Positions 21,482 to 33,071 of a stretch of DNA of 64,000 nucleotides are shown piece after piece. Numbering within the stretch: position 1 is the first letter of the stretch; every line of letters starts with the position of its first letter. Source of the stretch: Pyrenopolyporus hunteri (taxonomy: Eukaryota; Ascomycota; Sordariomycetes; Xylariales; Hypoxylaceae). A program made the position numbers and the translations under genes. Under the pieces are notes generated by a model. The model was not told the origin of the DNA. It did no database searches and worked only from the letters and a program-made list of their open reading frames with translations. The DNA lies in NCBI GenBank assembly GCA_902806595.1, contig CADCXC010000037.1, positions 2,232,001 to 2,296,000 of the forward strand, in the 5' to 3' direction.

Positions 21482-23987
21482 AATTGCTTTTGTTCAAGTA
21501 GCTCGCGATTGCGTATATTGAAAAGAGCTCGACTGCAAGAAGGGGCGCTAGGTTATCTCTACATGTGCACAGTCGCCCTACCAAGAGTTGAGTATCAGGA
21601 GTTAACTACCAAGATAGATGAGGAGGTAGGTAGAATCTAGCTAAAACGAGAAAGGGTAAGTGATGACCTCGCAGACAACCAGATCGGTCGAGGGAGATGG
21701 TAACCACTACTCCACCCGGGCAAATCTCGACGGGAATCGATGCTCGTATGACACTCAGTATTCGGGATAGTACCAAGATCGGGTGGCAATCTCTCGTGCG
21801 AAGTTTTCGGACAAGACATAGATACTAAGGATTTACTGCGAAGAGCAGCAGTATACTCTGTATCATACCCAGGTAAGAAAGATACTATGTAGGTATTATC
21901 TTGGATGAAGGAGACAGGAGAGATTGGGGAGTTGCAGTTGGTAGAGAGGTAAAAGTTGACAAGGGATTGCCCAGAGGCTCGTGCCGTTTTGGAATATGTA
22001 CCTGGGTACTGTAGTACGAAAGCGAAAGAGCCAACCATGGCGCTTGCCGCTTCCCGAAACTCCCCCTTGGATTAGGCCTAGCAAGTACCTAACCTAGCTG
22101 CCTAGCTCAACCGTCCCCTAGCTCGCCTAGCGCTAGGTACCAGCTACCCCACCGTCCCCAGTCCTTTGCAGGCATCTTCACGCTATGAGATCCACCATCT
22201 TGTGTTGTACGACATGACGCGGTACCTCTCTGGCTGTAGGCGCTGCACTGACGAGACGGGTACCTCTTTTAGATCCTGGCAGGGGGGATAAGACATGGAA
22301 ATGACACTCGGTTTCCGCTGACGCAACCCTGCCCAGGGGGTGCAACCGCCTTAATTACTGGCCGCTGCCAATCGAACGACCTTTCTCTACCGCTAAAATC
22401 ATAAAATGTTCACGAACCCCACGAACTGCATTTAGTATTAATTAACACTATGCTAAATATTGAAGAAATAATACCTACCAGGCCATCACCACCTACATAG
22501 CATATCTATCACGCTAGGCATCACTCCCTCTATCTACCTGGATATCTAGATATCTAAGATAGTACTTAAAACGATGTGGTAAAGTTACGATGTTCTTTCT
22601 ACTTCAACTGTAGCCCAATAGTTCATATTCCCCTAAGAGACATAGGAAGTGGGACGGCGCGATGGGCTAGAACCGAATCTTGTTGAAGCTATGAGGGGGA
22701 AAAGAAGTGAAAACTAAAGCACGGCTTGAAGAGCCGCCGTTTTGTACAAACGCGCCGGCGGCGCAGCCGCCCAGCGTCTCGATGCCGGTTGCCTAGCAGG
22801 GCTAGGCTACCACACCGAACCGTGACGGGAAGATTCAACAAGGACATCGTCTAGTAGATAGAAGAATTCCTCTAGCCAGTTCGAGACCCTGACCTTTAAA
22901 GCCACGTCCCGACTTTGAAAGTTAAATACTATCCCTATTCTAATAACTCACTTTAGGCCATCATATAGAGGGCATATAAATTGGACCACTTCCTTCTATG
23001 TAATAATAAACATGCTGACGCTACCCAAATCACCCCAAAAAGGAAAGACATAGGATTATGATATGAATGGCCGAAGCTGCGTTGGTACTCGCGGAACATG
23101 CTAGACTACCTAGGCTTGAGATTGCAAGGGTATTAGCGTCAACGTTTATAAGTTGAGGAGAACTTCCTTATAGCAGCTCATTAAGTATTCTCACTCTATA
23201 CAAAGGATATAGAGTTGATAGTCGATCAGATCCAATTCACCTACCAACAACTGATAATGGGTTTAATTAGTCTATCTCAAGCACACTTCAACCTGTAGTG
23301 GAACTACCCATGTTCGGAAGGGGGAGAGCGAGACCAATAGCTAAGCAAACGAGCCTAGGGCTACCTTGGAAATAAGTCGAATTTTTTTTCTGTTAGGCGT
23401 TGCTAGGCATCACCATCTAATAGGCCTGCCTATTATGCCAATTAGGTTGACAAAATCTATCCTGAAAGAAACGGATCCTCCTTGTAGGCAATTTAATGGA
23501 GTTCGGCTCTAGATGACTGCCTATTAAACCCAATTCCACTACCCCAAGCAGCTCGTCCGAGGGATATAAGTGTTAAGTGAAGAGTGAAAGTAATACCATC
23601 TAGAGGATTATCTTAATAACATCCAAGCTCACACAAGTGAATAACAACGAAAAGCTGTTACTTTGGTGAATATAGTCGGTCTTTACCATTCGGTTCTATA
23701 GGCTAGATCCTGCAAACCTGGGCCTTTTCACGTAGTTACCCAGGTTAAAGAAAGTGCAATTTGTGAATCTCTCTAGAGTAGGGTTTTCCCATCGCTACGG
23801 AAGCACATATGACGATATCCGCAAGAGTCACACCAACAACCAATCCGCCAAACTGTTTGACCAGCCGGACCTCCAGCCATGTGTACAAAACAATCTCTCA
23901 ACCAACCAAACTCATTTTCCACCTAAGGCGCTCTTCAGTCGAGTAACAGTGCCAAGCCTATCTACTCACCTTCCACAGGCCCCCGAG
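21482..23987. other. Intergenic region with a run of perfect hairpins
   Basis: No protein gene recognised. Around 22722-22806 four perfect inverted repeats follow each other in G+C-rich sequence. The rest is balanced in composition and contains short ORFs without features. A plus-strand frame is open from 23754 into the next gene, but that gene's better start is 23988. Confidence 0.45.
22722..22806. repeat. Cluster of four perfect inverted repeats
   Basis: Consecutive perfect inverted repeats: CGGCT-TGAAG-AGCCG (22722-22736), TTTGTACAAA (22741-22750), GGCGGC-GCA-GCCGCC (22757-22771) and CCTAGC-AGG-GCTAGG (22792-22806). On either strand an RNA could form three strong stem-loops. No known RNA family was recognised. 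Confidence 0.6.
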
Positions 23988-25128
23988 ATGGCCCATGGGC
24001 ATGCCCTACATAGGCACCATAAACGACAACTCGTCCGGCCATCTCCACTGACAGACTACAGTTTTCAGGGCATACTACAGAGAAACTTCCGAGATATGGA
24101 GATCGCATTCCAGCACGTGGCTACGGCCATCCTAAAGTATAGCAAGTTGGATGTCACTCTGATTCGTATCAGCAGTGTAACCGAAGAGTACGTCACCCGT
24201 ACCCCCTTAGCCCTACCCCTTTACCTCGCTTCCCACTTCTCACTTTCCCGTTCCTCCGACTCCTACGTACGATATTCCCCTATCTAACCCAGCAAACAGC
24301 ACCTTCCACGTGACCCTCGAAGCCCGCGCCTCTAACACGGGACCAGCCAAAGCCAGCATCTCGCCCATGACCATCGAGCTCTGCGGGGCAGGCGGGTGCT
24401 TCGGCAAGCTGACTCTGCCGGAACTCACCACGTCTCCGGGTGGCGCGCCTATCACCGTGGAGAGTCAACTCGTCCAGATCACGGATAAAGCCGCGCTACA
24501 AGCCTTCATCCAACCCGCGATCAACGAGAGCAACACCATCCTCTCTCTCCGGAACGGCTCCGCCACGCTCTCCGTGGCCGCTTTAGGCGTGGGACCCCGT
24601 TCTATCCGATACGAGAGAGACATTCCGCTACGCGGAATGGGCGGGCCTCAAGTCAGCATCAAGGCCGCGAGTCTCGGCAGCCGACCCACGACGCCCTACA
24701 GCGCCGGGAACTCCGGCCTCAAGCACGCCGGCAAGGTGGTGGGGGTCAGCGTGACGCTGCACGTGAAGAACCCGGGCCCGCTGGAGCTCAGCTTCGGGAC
24801 GTGCGAGTTCGAGGTGCGGAACGCGGAGGGCGGGGTCTTCGCCGAGCTGAAGGGGCGGCTGGACATCAAGTGCGAGTACTTCGACGCCACGTTCCAGGGG
24901 GCCGCGGACCAGGGCGTCGCGCTCGCCGAGGGGACCGCCAGGCTCGTGGGCAAGAAGTGCGTCGGCGCCGGGTGGTGCGACGAGGCTATCCGGCGGATCG
25001 ACGTGCCCGTCGCGGATACCTGGAAGCTCCTCCGGGCGCTGGGTATAGTGTATGAGACGCCGAAGAGGGAGTCGGCGCAGGTGTTCCGCTGGCGTGGCAA
25101 GTTCTGGAAGAAGGGAACTTGGATCTAA
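23988..25128 (+). CDS. DUF3712 / LEA-14-like domain protein
   Basis: Exons 23988-24187 and 24300-25128 give 342 residues. The 112-nt intron has donor GTACGT, branch CTAAC and acceptor AACAG. The start MAHGHALHRHHKRQ has a His/Arg-rich N-terminus. The body reads TFHVTLEARASNTGPAKASI, then GAPITVESQLVQITD and a long beta-rich region with NPGPLELSFGTCEFEV. Such repeated beta patterns resemble the WHy/LEA-14 and DUF3712 families common in fungi; the function is unknown and the family match is from pattern memory. No signal peptide or membrane helix is obvious. An alternative donor (GTGTAA at 24175) or an upstream in-frame start at 23754 cannot be excluded. Exon 2 is very G+C-rich compared with its flanks. 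Confidence 0.7.
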
Positions 25129-25352
25129 GCGCCGTTGGTCCAGACTTAGGAAAAAGGGAAACATTGATGTTTCTATAAGGGCTTTGCAATAGGCTCGACG
25201 ATAGGCGTGACTTAATAAACTATCTAAAACCTAAATAATCCCACTTATTGGCGTATACAATCTGGTAATGTTCATCATCATATTATTCCCAAAATCCCAA
25301 AGTCCTCCAAATGATCTCGCCGTTATAACGTTAACCAAATCCACCGCGGAAT

Positions 25353-26165
25353 CTACCACGGCAGCTCATACCCCTCGCGATGCCAAAACCGTCCCGTGTC
25401 CTCCAACCCCTTACTCTTCAACACGCCCCACAACTTCTCCGCCGCTTCCTCCGGCATAACCGCCTCCTTGATCTCCGCCGCCCCCGGCGCCAGGGGCGTC
25501 TTCACGAAGCCGGGGTGCATGATGACGACCACGACGCCCTTATCCTTTAGATCGACCGCTATATTCTTGAACACGCTGTTCACAGCGGCCTTGCTCGCGC
25601 GGTACGCGTACGACCCGCCGGAGCTGTTATCCTGGATGCTACCCACGCGGCTAGACATGACGCCGAGCTTAGGGTGCTCCGACTTCAGCAGGTTTGGGAG
25701 GAGAGCCTGGGTGAGTAGGAGCGGGCCAAAAGTGTTCACGTTGAACGTCTTGGTGAGAGTGGCCAGCGAGACCGTGGATAAAGCGTCCTCGGCCGGCGGC
25801 GACATTACGCCCGCGATGTTCAGAAGAAGATCGAGAGGGCCATGGCCGTAGGAGGCGGCGAACCTGGAGATGGAGTTGGGAGATGTGACGTCTAGCTGCG
25901 CTGTTTTGCAGTTCAGCGACTTCAGCCCGTCGCCTTCGTTGATGTCGACGGCTGTGACATCATAGCCCTATATGTTATTAGATTGCTAGACATTATGAAA
26001 AGAGGTACTAATCGTGGCTCATATACGGAGCTTGAAATCTTGTAGATAAAATATGGCGATGACTTTCTACGTAGAAGAGAGAATAGGCAATACCTCTCGG
26101 ATGAGTACTTGAGCAAACGCATGGCCGATGCCAGAGTTGGCTCCAGTGACAACGGCGGTCGGCAT
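25353..26165 (-). CDS. Short-chain dehydrogenase/reductase (C-factor/sniffer-like)
   Basis: Exons 26165-26094 and 25967-25353 (126-nt phase-0 intron, branch region CTAATAAC, acceptor ATATAG) give 228 residues. The NAD(P)-binding motif TGANSGIGHAF is at the N-terminus. The acidic YDVTAVDIN after strand 2 suggests NAD preference. LDVT, LNIAGV, the Ser of VMSSRVGS and the catalytic YRASKAA complete the classical SDR set. HPGFVKTPL closes the cofactor site. The short length and the SRVGSIQDN motif match C-factor-like SDRs; the substrate is unknown. It lies downstream of, and on the same strand as, the polyol dehydrogenase, 442 bp away. Confidence 0.9.
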
Positions 26166-26607
26166 ATTGTATTTAGACGTCTTAGGACAAGGGGTTCGGG
26201 TGATAGCTAGATTAATAATAGCTGCATAAGTGGTTACCCACGAAGACGGGTCGGCCATCAAGGTCGTGGGGTCGTCGATGCTTATATCGACGACGGGACG
26301 ACCTGGCTGACAAATGACGTCCCCTTTACATCCCCATTAGCAATTACAGTCCCGTTCCACATCCCTATTTCGGAAGACACAGGGCTTCTCATTGGTTATT
26401 ACTAACTGCGAGATGAAGCTGCTTTGTATACGCCCTAGAAGGATGGTTCAGGGGAGGCGACGAATCGGATTTTTTATTCTATCTAGAATAGAAGCCTGTT
26501 TTAACTACCAGTCTTTAAGTAACCAACTCAACCGTCTGAGCAAGCAACTAGCCTTGACCGTGTAACGACTTTTCATTTCGCTGAGATAACCTCTACGATT
26601 CCCCGAT
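26166..26607. other. Intergenic region between two minus-strand dehydrogenase genes
   Basis: Promoter of the SDR and 3' UTR of the polyol dehydrogenase. No ORF of note. Confidence 0.5.
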
Positions 26608-28146
26608 CTAGTCGAAAACGATAGCCGCCTTGATGGCCGACTTGTTTCGGATGCTCTCAAGAGCTTCGCCCCACTGCTCGAGCTTGAAAACCTTGTTGAC
26701 AATACCCTTTGTCTTAACCTTACCGCTGTCTAAGTAGTCGACGGTGGACGGGAACATGAAAGTCTCGGAGAAGGAGCCGATGATGGTGATTTCTACTCTC
26801 CGTTAGTCTGGCTCTGTGTAAATAGTTAGGCTTTATATAACTCACCATCGCCGAATATCTTAGACGGGGGCCATGAGACACGAGCGGAGTTGGGGTAGAC
26901 ACCGTAGCAGACGAGCTTGCCTCCTCGGCGGACGTAGTTGATGGCGTCCTCTAGGACCTTAGAGCTACCACTGGCTTCCACAACTATACCAACTTATTAG
27001 TACTATTAATTAATTTATTTTTCGCACGTTTCCCTTACCGATATCGAAGCCGTATGGGTTATCCTTCTTAATCTGTTCCCATTGCGGGGCAGGGTTCGAT
27101 CTGGAGAGGGGAACATATTTGTCGGCGGCGTCGAGGCTCTTGGCTAATTCCATCTTGGAGCCCTCGGGAGCAGCAATGGTCAATTGCGAAACACCGCTGT
27201 GCCTCCTATTAAATGTAGTTAGTAATACCACCCAGGAGAAGTCATAATCGGTCTCTCGTACAGGAATTGAGCCATCATGAGACCGGTGGGACCAGCGCCG
27301 ATCAACAGTGCGTGGGAACCAGCCTTAGGAGCAATCTTCTCTAGACCGTGTAGAGCGCAAGAGGCAGGCTCGATGAGAGTGGCGTCGACGTCGCTGATGT
27401 TGTGAATCTTGAATAGACGACCCTGAGGGTAGGCAGCCTAGATTTTGGCGTACACCGGTTAGCCGATTGGGAACTACGTGGGGTGTTGGCGACACATACG
27501 TATTCGGCGAAGCCACCGTCTAATCCTAGAACACCATGGGCTTGGAAGTTTTCGCAAAGCAGCGCTTGGCCTCTTCGGCAGTAGAAGCTTTTTACATACG
27601 TGTTAATGATATTCTCTACAACTTAACACACAAGACTATGTTCCTACTTACCAGTGACCGCAAAGCTCTGAGTTGTCGGCGGCAACACGATCTCCGACCG
27701 CGAAGCCCTTGACGTCATCGGCAAATGCTGCTCATTGTTAGCTCTGTCTATGGCGCCCTATCCGGCCCACTTACCAACAACCTCGCCAATAGTCTCATGG
27801 CCGGGAATCAAAGGGAACTTTGCGATGAATTCTCCCTCGTGAATGTGAAGATCGGTACCGCAGACACCGCAGGCCTAGGTCAATTCGGGTTATTACGGAT
27901 GTTTAGTACGCAGGGGAAGCTAGATGAACACTTGCCTTGACCTTGATCAGGATGTCGCCAGGTCGTAGCGTAGGTAGAGGAACTTCGACAATACCCCATA
28001 CTTCAGGCTTCTCATATCTACGAGGAGCATACTTGTTAGTGGACTAAGGAAGAGAAATATAGGCCGAAGGAGCTATATCGTAAAGGGACTTTAGATAGGG
28101 ACAATACTTACCGGAGAGCCTTCATGGTCTTCGGGAGAGACGCCAT
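26608..28146 (-). CDS. Zinc-dependent medium-chain polyol dehydrogenase (D-arabinitol dehydrogenase type)
   Basis: Nine exons: 28146-28112, 28017-27936, 27874-27775, 27727-27652, 27587-27500, 27437-27262, 27205-27039, 26983-26846 and 26792-26608, giving 348 residues. All phases agree. The second intron (27935-27875) has a GC donor (GCAAGT). Catalytic zinc ligands lie in ACGVCGTDLHIHEGEF and IPGHET. The structural-zinc cysteines are in the ELCGHCFYCRRGQALLC segment. The nucleotide fold has LLIGAGPTGLM. The EGEFIAKFPLIPGHE and IFGDEITIIGSFSE patterns match fungal D-arabinitol/sorbitol-type dehydrogenases, which interconvert sugar alcohols and ketoses in the cytosol. The exact polyol cannot be read from sequence. 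The intron density (eight) is the highest in the window. Confidence 0.9.
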
Positions 28147-30060
28147 TTTGATTTCTATAGGTTTAAGGATCTATCGTAAGATGAGGGGTATTGTAAATAT
28201 GAATATGTAGGAGCCTCGACTGAAGGTGGGAGCGTGTAAGCAGCAGTAATTAGGTCCGCTTGGGGGGAAGCTGTTTATCTCAGAAGTGAAGAAGGCGGTT
28301 GTGTTACGGTTTAGTTTAGGGAGAAAAATGAGAAATTTACGAAGTGTTCGGGAGAACTCTCTTCTTATTAGGCGTCGCGGGGGAGAAACAAAGGCCATGA
28401 ATAAGCCCCCCCGGCGCATTATTCACATTTTCTAATAGGATTGGCTCCCAGGACGGGTTTGCCTGCAAAGTTCTCCATGCCACTATGAGCGCAGAAGGGT
28501 AAAGGAGGGGCAGTAGCTCGAAGACCTACGCCGCTACACCCCGCCATGGCAGAAGAATGCGTTCACCTCGCAGACAACCCGACAAGCCAACCCCTGGCTG
28601 ATTGGGCTGACTAGCCGGGGATCGACCCACTGGACGTTACCATAGAGTATGCCAGAACAAGGAGACACTACCGTCGGGGTGGTCTTGCTAGTACTCAGAG
28701 TATTAATGACCCCACCTGAGCAGTATCTAACTTGCAGAGGCTGACTGGCCTGGCGGGACCGGACACCGTGCTGTTGCGATGTCGTGGTAGAATACGGACC
28801 GAGAGGCGCCTTCAATGGATCCAGACGTCATCTTGCTTGAGCTCTACGGCCTCATCACGTACTCTGCGGAAGAGAGCTTTTTGTTGAAGTTCGCATGCCA
28901 ACGTTCCATTATCCGTGTCGAAGGAACTGCTTATACTGGCGAGACCGATCCAAAGGGTAAATGGCATGAGCATCACCTGCCTCCACGCAACTAAATTCCG
29001 GTGAGTTTAAAGTATGGCCTTTTATCGGATGGCTCGGCCAGTCCTTTCGAGATAGGAGGCTCCCGGTTGTCACTTGACCCCCGCAATTTAGATGGTTTCC
29101 GTAAGAGTACCTACCTATACATAAAATTCGTTGAGATCCATGTGAGACTCGTAAATCAATCAGCCATTGTGGAAGGCAGCGGCTTGGATCTATTATCGAG
29201 GGAATGTTTGCAATTATTTTATGTAAGGAAGGCCGATTGGCCAACTAGAGACTCAGATTAGGTTTTGCGAGATCCGGTGCGGGTGGTACAGCTTTCTCTT
29301 TGAGGATTTCAGCACACACTTATGGTTTGCTTAGTGACGAACTTCCGGGACTAATTGAATTTTGATTCAAGCGAAACGGCGTAGAAGAGGATATGGGGTG
29401 TCGTAAGTAGGCTCATATGAACCTCCCGGCTCGTGGTACAACTAGGAGACGACTACTTACCTCCTAAGTGTTGGTGCATTTCTGTACCCGGCCGTTTGAA
29501 CGTGTCTAAGAGGTCTATACGCACGGCTCAACGTCTCAGAAAGTTGGATCAGTCCGAGTTTGCTCGGAGGTACTGACTCTCGGCCACTTACGCAAGCCGT
29601 GACTATTCCGTCCAAGTTCCATTTCATGATTGGTCGATTTTGTAATATCTGGGGACTCTACGCGACTTGGCATGTCGAGAATCAATCGGTTATGATCGAA
29701 GGTGAATATGTTAAAAATTTTTAAAAAGCATCACTGATTTTGGATAAGAATTACTTAAGGTACGCTCCTGCCGATTAAGTAAATAGGCAGGCGCCCTTGC
29801 GAACTTTTAATGTACCAAGTGACTCCGGAACTAGACGGAAACCTCCGGGCCGCGGCTTGGGGTTAGATCAGCAGGTAGGTTAGGTAATTTGGTACCTGCC
29901 TAGGTATTGTACATGTAGGAGCTACTTACTAACCTCTTACATACCCCTTAAGAGGCACCTATCTGTAACTGCTGTTACTATAGCTATAGGTAGGCCCACA
30001 TGTAGTAGTCCCCTACCAGCTATTGTCATGTACAAATCGTGTCCAGGAAGTCTTCGTACA
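28147..30060. other. Intergenic region
   Basis: No recognisable gene. A 59-codon ORF (28815-28994, +) has gene-like codon use but no recognised motif. TACCTA/GGTACC-type palindromes recur at 29876-29910, close to the A+T island. Confidence 0.45.
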
Positions 30061-31390
30061 CTTAACCTTTTTAAATATAAAAATTCATAACTCCACCTTT
30101 TTAAACTTTATAAATCTGGAATAAATTTTATTAAATAAAGTAAAATTAATCGATTTTAACGGTATGGTTTTTATAAAGATAGTTATATTTTAAAAAGAGA
30201 TAAAAATAAAAATACGTTATTTTATTTTTATTTATAAAACTTTAATCGTAAATAACTTTTAATTTAATATGTTATATATATAATAATAATTATTATAAAA
30301 TTATATAAAATTTAAAGTTTTTTTTAATATAGTTTTTATAATTTAAAAGTTAATAATAATTATTAAAAAATAAATTTAAAGTTTTTTTTATAAATATTAT
30401 AATATCGTTTAAATTTAAGTTAATTATTTTTGAAATTTTATTTTTAAACGTAAAATAAAATCTTAAATATAATATAAAAGTTTTTCGGCGAAAAATAAAA
30501 AATTCGTTAAAATAAAAATAAAAAATAAAAAATAATATTAAAATATAATATATATTTAACATTTTATTAAAAATATAAACCGTTAATAAAAATCTTCGAA
30601 ATTTTATACTTAAACTTTTTAATAATTAAATAAAATTAAAAATATTTTTAATTTTTTAAAAATAATTTATTACGATTATTATTTACGGTATAAAATATTA
30701 AAAATTTTATTATTAAAAATAAAACGTTAATTATTTTATAATATTATAAATATACGTTTTAAAAATTTAAAAAAAATTAAATCTATATTTAAAACACTTA
30801 TAATTATTTATATATAAATTTTCATTTTATTTAATTTAAAAGTAGTTAAGTTATAAATATTTAAATATAAAATATATAATATTAAAATGTACGAAAATTT
30901 CCTAAATACGATTTATATAATAAACTATAAAAAGAAACGTTAAATAAAATTTTCTACACTTATTTACACTTAAATTTTATTAACTTTAAATAATTATTAC
31001 GTACGATATTTATATATAAATAATATATAAATTTTTAATATATTATAAATAATTAAAAAAATATTATTTTAGTTTTTTTATTTTATTTTTTTTAATTAAT
31101 ATAGTTATTTTATTTATATTTAAAGAAAAAAATAATAAAAAAAACATTTAATTATTAAGGAAATAACTTTTTTTACATATAAAACACCACTATTTTCAAA
31201 ATATAACCACTTTACCGCATTTTTTTACCACGTATAAAATTATAAAAAAAAATGTAAAAAAGCTAAAATAATATTTTACCATTTATTTATAAATTGGTAA
31301 ATTTTTATATATTGTTTATATATAAATATTATATGTTATAAGTGTTTAAACATGATGAGTTTAAGTTATAACAAACGTATTTGACGTTTC
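30061..31390. repeat. A+T-rich island with RIP-like signature (degenerate repeat)
   Basis: About 1.3 kb of almost pure A/T with sharp edges. The few remaining C and G bases are mostly in CG dinucleotides (AACGTT, TACGA, TTCG), and CA/TG are nearly absent in the core. That is the product of repeat-induced point mutation (C to T at CpA), so the island is most likely a destroyed transposable element. No coding frame survives and the original family cannot be told. Terminal repeats were not found by eye. Confidence 0.75.
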
Positions 31391-31929
31391 TTTTTGCGGG
31401 CCACTGTATCTACTATTTACCTACTAGGGACTGATTAATAGGTGATTTCTTGTGTAAATCACCCAACTATTAGGGTCCCTACCTGTACGTAGGGCCTCAC
31501 TAAGCGGCACTTAAGTGATAGACCGTAGGGACTTTCCGAATAAACTCATATCGCATTAACCCTCCCAGACATTATGTGTCATGGGCGTTCTCAGTGCTAG
31601 CAAGCTGAACTACTTTTTGCAATGCTGACCATAGAAGTGTTGCCAGATTAGGCGGTATCTCTCCGCGATTAACTTGCGTCACCAATCCAGCAGCTTCATG
31701 GGGGAAATGTGGTCTCGTTCACGGCAAAAGCACGTCCATAATTCATTGATGATTTCCGAGGATTTAGCCTCCTAATAACTCCCAACCGTGCATCCGAGGA
31801 TCCTCCCACGAGTATCTATCACGCGAAGAGTAGTGTGACTATGCAGGTGCTCCATTCCCTAGAGTACACGTCCATACCGGATACCATGTGCGTCGAAGGG
31901 ATTTTCCAAGAGTGAGTAGTAGAACCTCT
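31391..31929. other. Intergenic region right of the A+T island
   Basis: Normal composition returns abruptly. It includes a long imperfect palindrome at 31425-31481 and the presumed 3' UTR of RPS10. Confidence 0.5.
31425..31481. repeat. Long imperfect hairpin beside the A+T island
   Basis: TAGGGAC (31425-31431) pairs with GTCCCTA (31475-31481). Inside, GGTGATTT pairs with AAATCACC around a 7-base loop, and AATAG with CTATT. It could be the end of the decayed element or an unrelated foldback. Confidence 0.5.
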
Positions 31930-32589
31930 TTACGAGGGGGGAGCGCCACGGCCACGGCCGAATCCACCACGGCTATAGATTATATAAGGTAAGCATATGG
32001 AAATCGGAGAGAGATCGTATTGTCGGGGTAACTCACAATTGAGGGTTGAATTCGCCAGGAGCTCCGCCGCTCTCCTTGCCCTCACCAGCATCACGTCTTC
32101 GGTAGCCGCCCTCACGGTCGCCACGGTCGCCTCGGTCACCACCACGGCCACGGCCGAACGGTCGTCGCTCACGCTCGCCTTCGCCCATCATGCCTCGGGG
32201 AGGAGCGTGCGATCGCTGCTGCTTGATATGTGTGGCAGGGACGATCTCGGCGGGGAGGTGGAGCCATTCGCGGAGGTAGTCGAGGCCCTCGGGGGTGAGG
32301 GTGTAGTAGTAGTATTGCCAGGAGAATTGAGTCTTGACGTAGCCGCGGGAGTTGAGGGACTGGAGAGCCTTGACAACGAAGAGGTTCTTGGTGTCGATGT
32401 CGGGGTGCTTGGGAAGGTTGAAGTCCTTCTTCGCGACGAGGACACCCTCTCGGAAGAGGTACTGTTAGGCGGATAGAAATGTTAGCACGCCCATTCTCGC
32501 GTTTCTAGAGGGGAAAAAAATAAGAAAACCATCATGGGTTCTCATCTAACCTCGTGGATCTTCTTGCGGTCAGCCTTCGGAATCAGCAT
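31930..32589 (-). CDS. rps10: 40S ribosomal protein S10 (eS10)
   Basis: Exons 32589-32551, 32461-32037 and 31972-31930 give 168 residues. The N-terminal S10/plectin domain is clear: MLIPKADRKKIHEYLF, then VAKKDFNLPKHPDI, QSLNSRGYVKTQFSWQYYYY and LTPEGLDYLREWLHLP. An RG-rich tail (GRGRGGDRGDRGD ... GRGRGAPPS) follows. The protein belongs to the 40S head near the mRNA entry. The first intron (89 nt) splits KIHE/YLF and the second (64 nt, acceptor CTATAG) lies in the tail; both keep frame. It is divergent from SDE2 with 482 bp between start codons. Exon 2 has strong C-ending codon bias, as in highly expressed genes. Confidence 0.97.
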
Positions 32590-33071
32590 CTTGGCGGTCT
32601 GTTCACGGTGACAAGATGTTGAGTTGGGTGGTGGACGTGATTGATTATGAAAATCGGCGACAGGCTGATGCGAAGTAGTTACTTTGCGATTGATTGATGG
32701 TTCTGGGTAATTTTTGGTTGTGCGCAAAAACCCTATGGTGGGGAGGGAAGCGACGCTAGGAAATTTTAGCGGGTCGACGTGGCTGATTAAACTACACTGC
32801 GCACGGACAATAAACTTGTATGTGTGGCTGAGCGGTCTGATTGCCATGGAATCCGATAACGATCTTGGCGTGAGACGATAAGGCCCATTTATCCATGTAC
32901 CTTGTACATATGTCGCCATCTACTTAGAATCCCCAATTCATTCCAGCTCCTACTTCAGCCTTCGCCTTCCTTTCATCTCTCAACACAATTAACAAACAAC
33001 ACTTTAACACATAAAAGTATATTTCTTGTGAATTTTCCCACAGCGCAATTTTTCAAGTCATTTTCTTCAAA
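32590..33071. promoter_or_regulatory. Divergent promoter region of RPS10 and SDE2
   Basis: The 482-bp space holds both promoters. An AACCCTA telobox-like sequence lies at 32729-32735, 140 bp upstream of the RPS10 ATG; such boxes occur in many fungal ribosomal-protein promoters. A pyrimidine-rich stretch precedes the SDE2 ATG. Site function is inferred. Confidence 0.5.

Noticed and set aside
24628..25164. Minus-strand ORF of 178 codons
   Set aside because: Antisense to exon 2 of the DUF3712-like gene; no motif.
28815..28994. 59-codon ORF starting MDPDVILLELYG
   Set aside because: Codon use is gene-like, but there is no motif or neighbouring exon to support it; left as part of the spacer.
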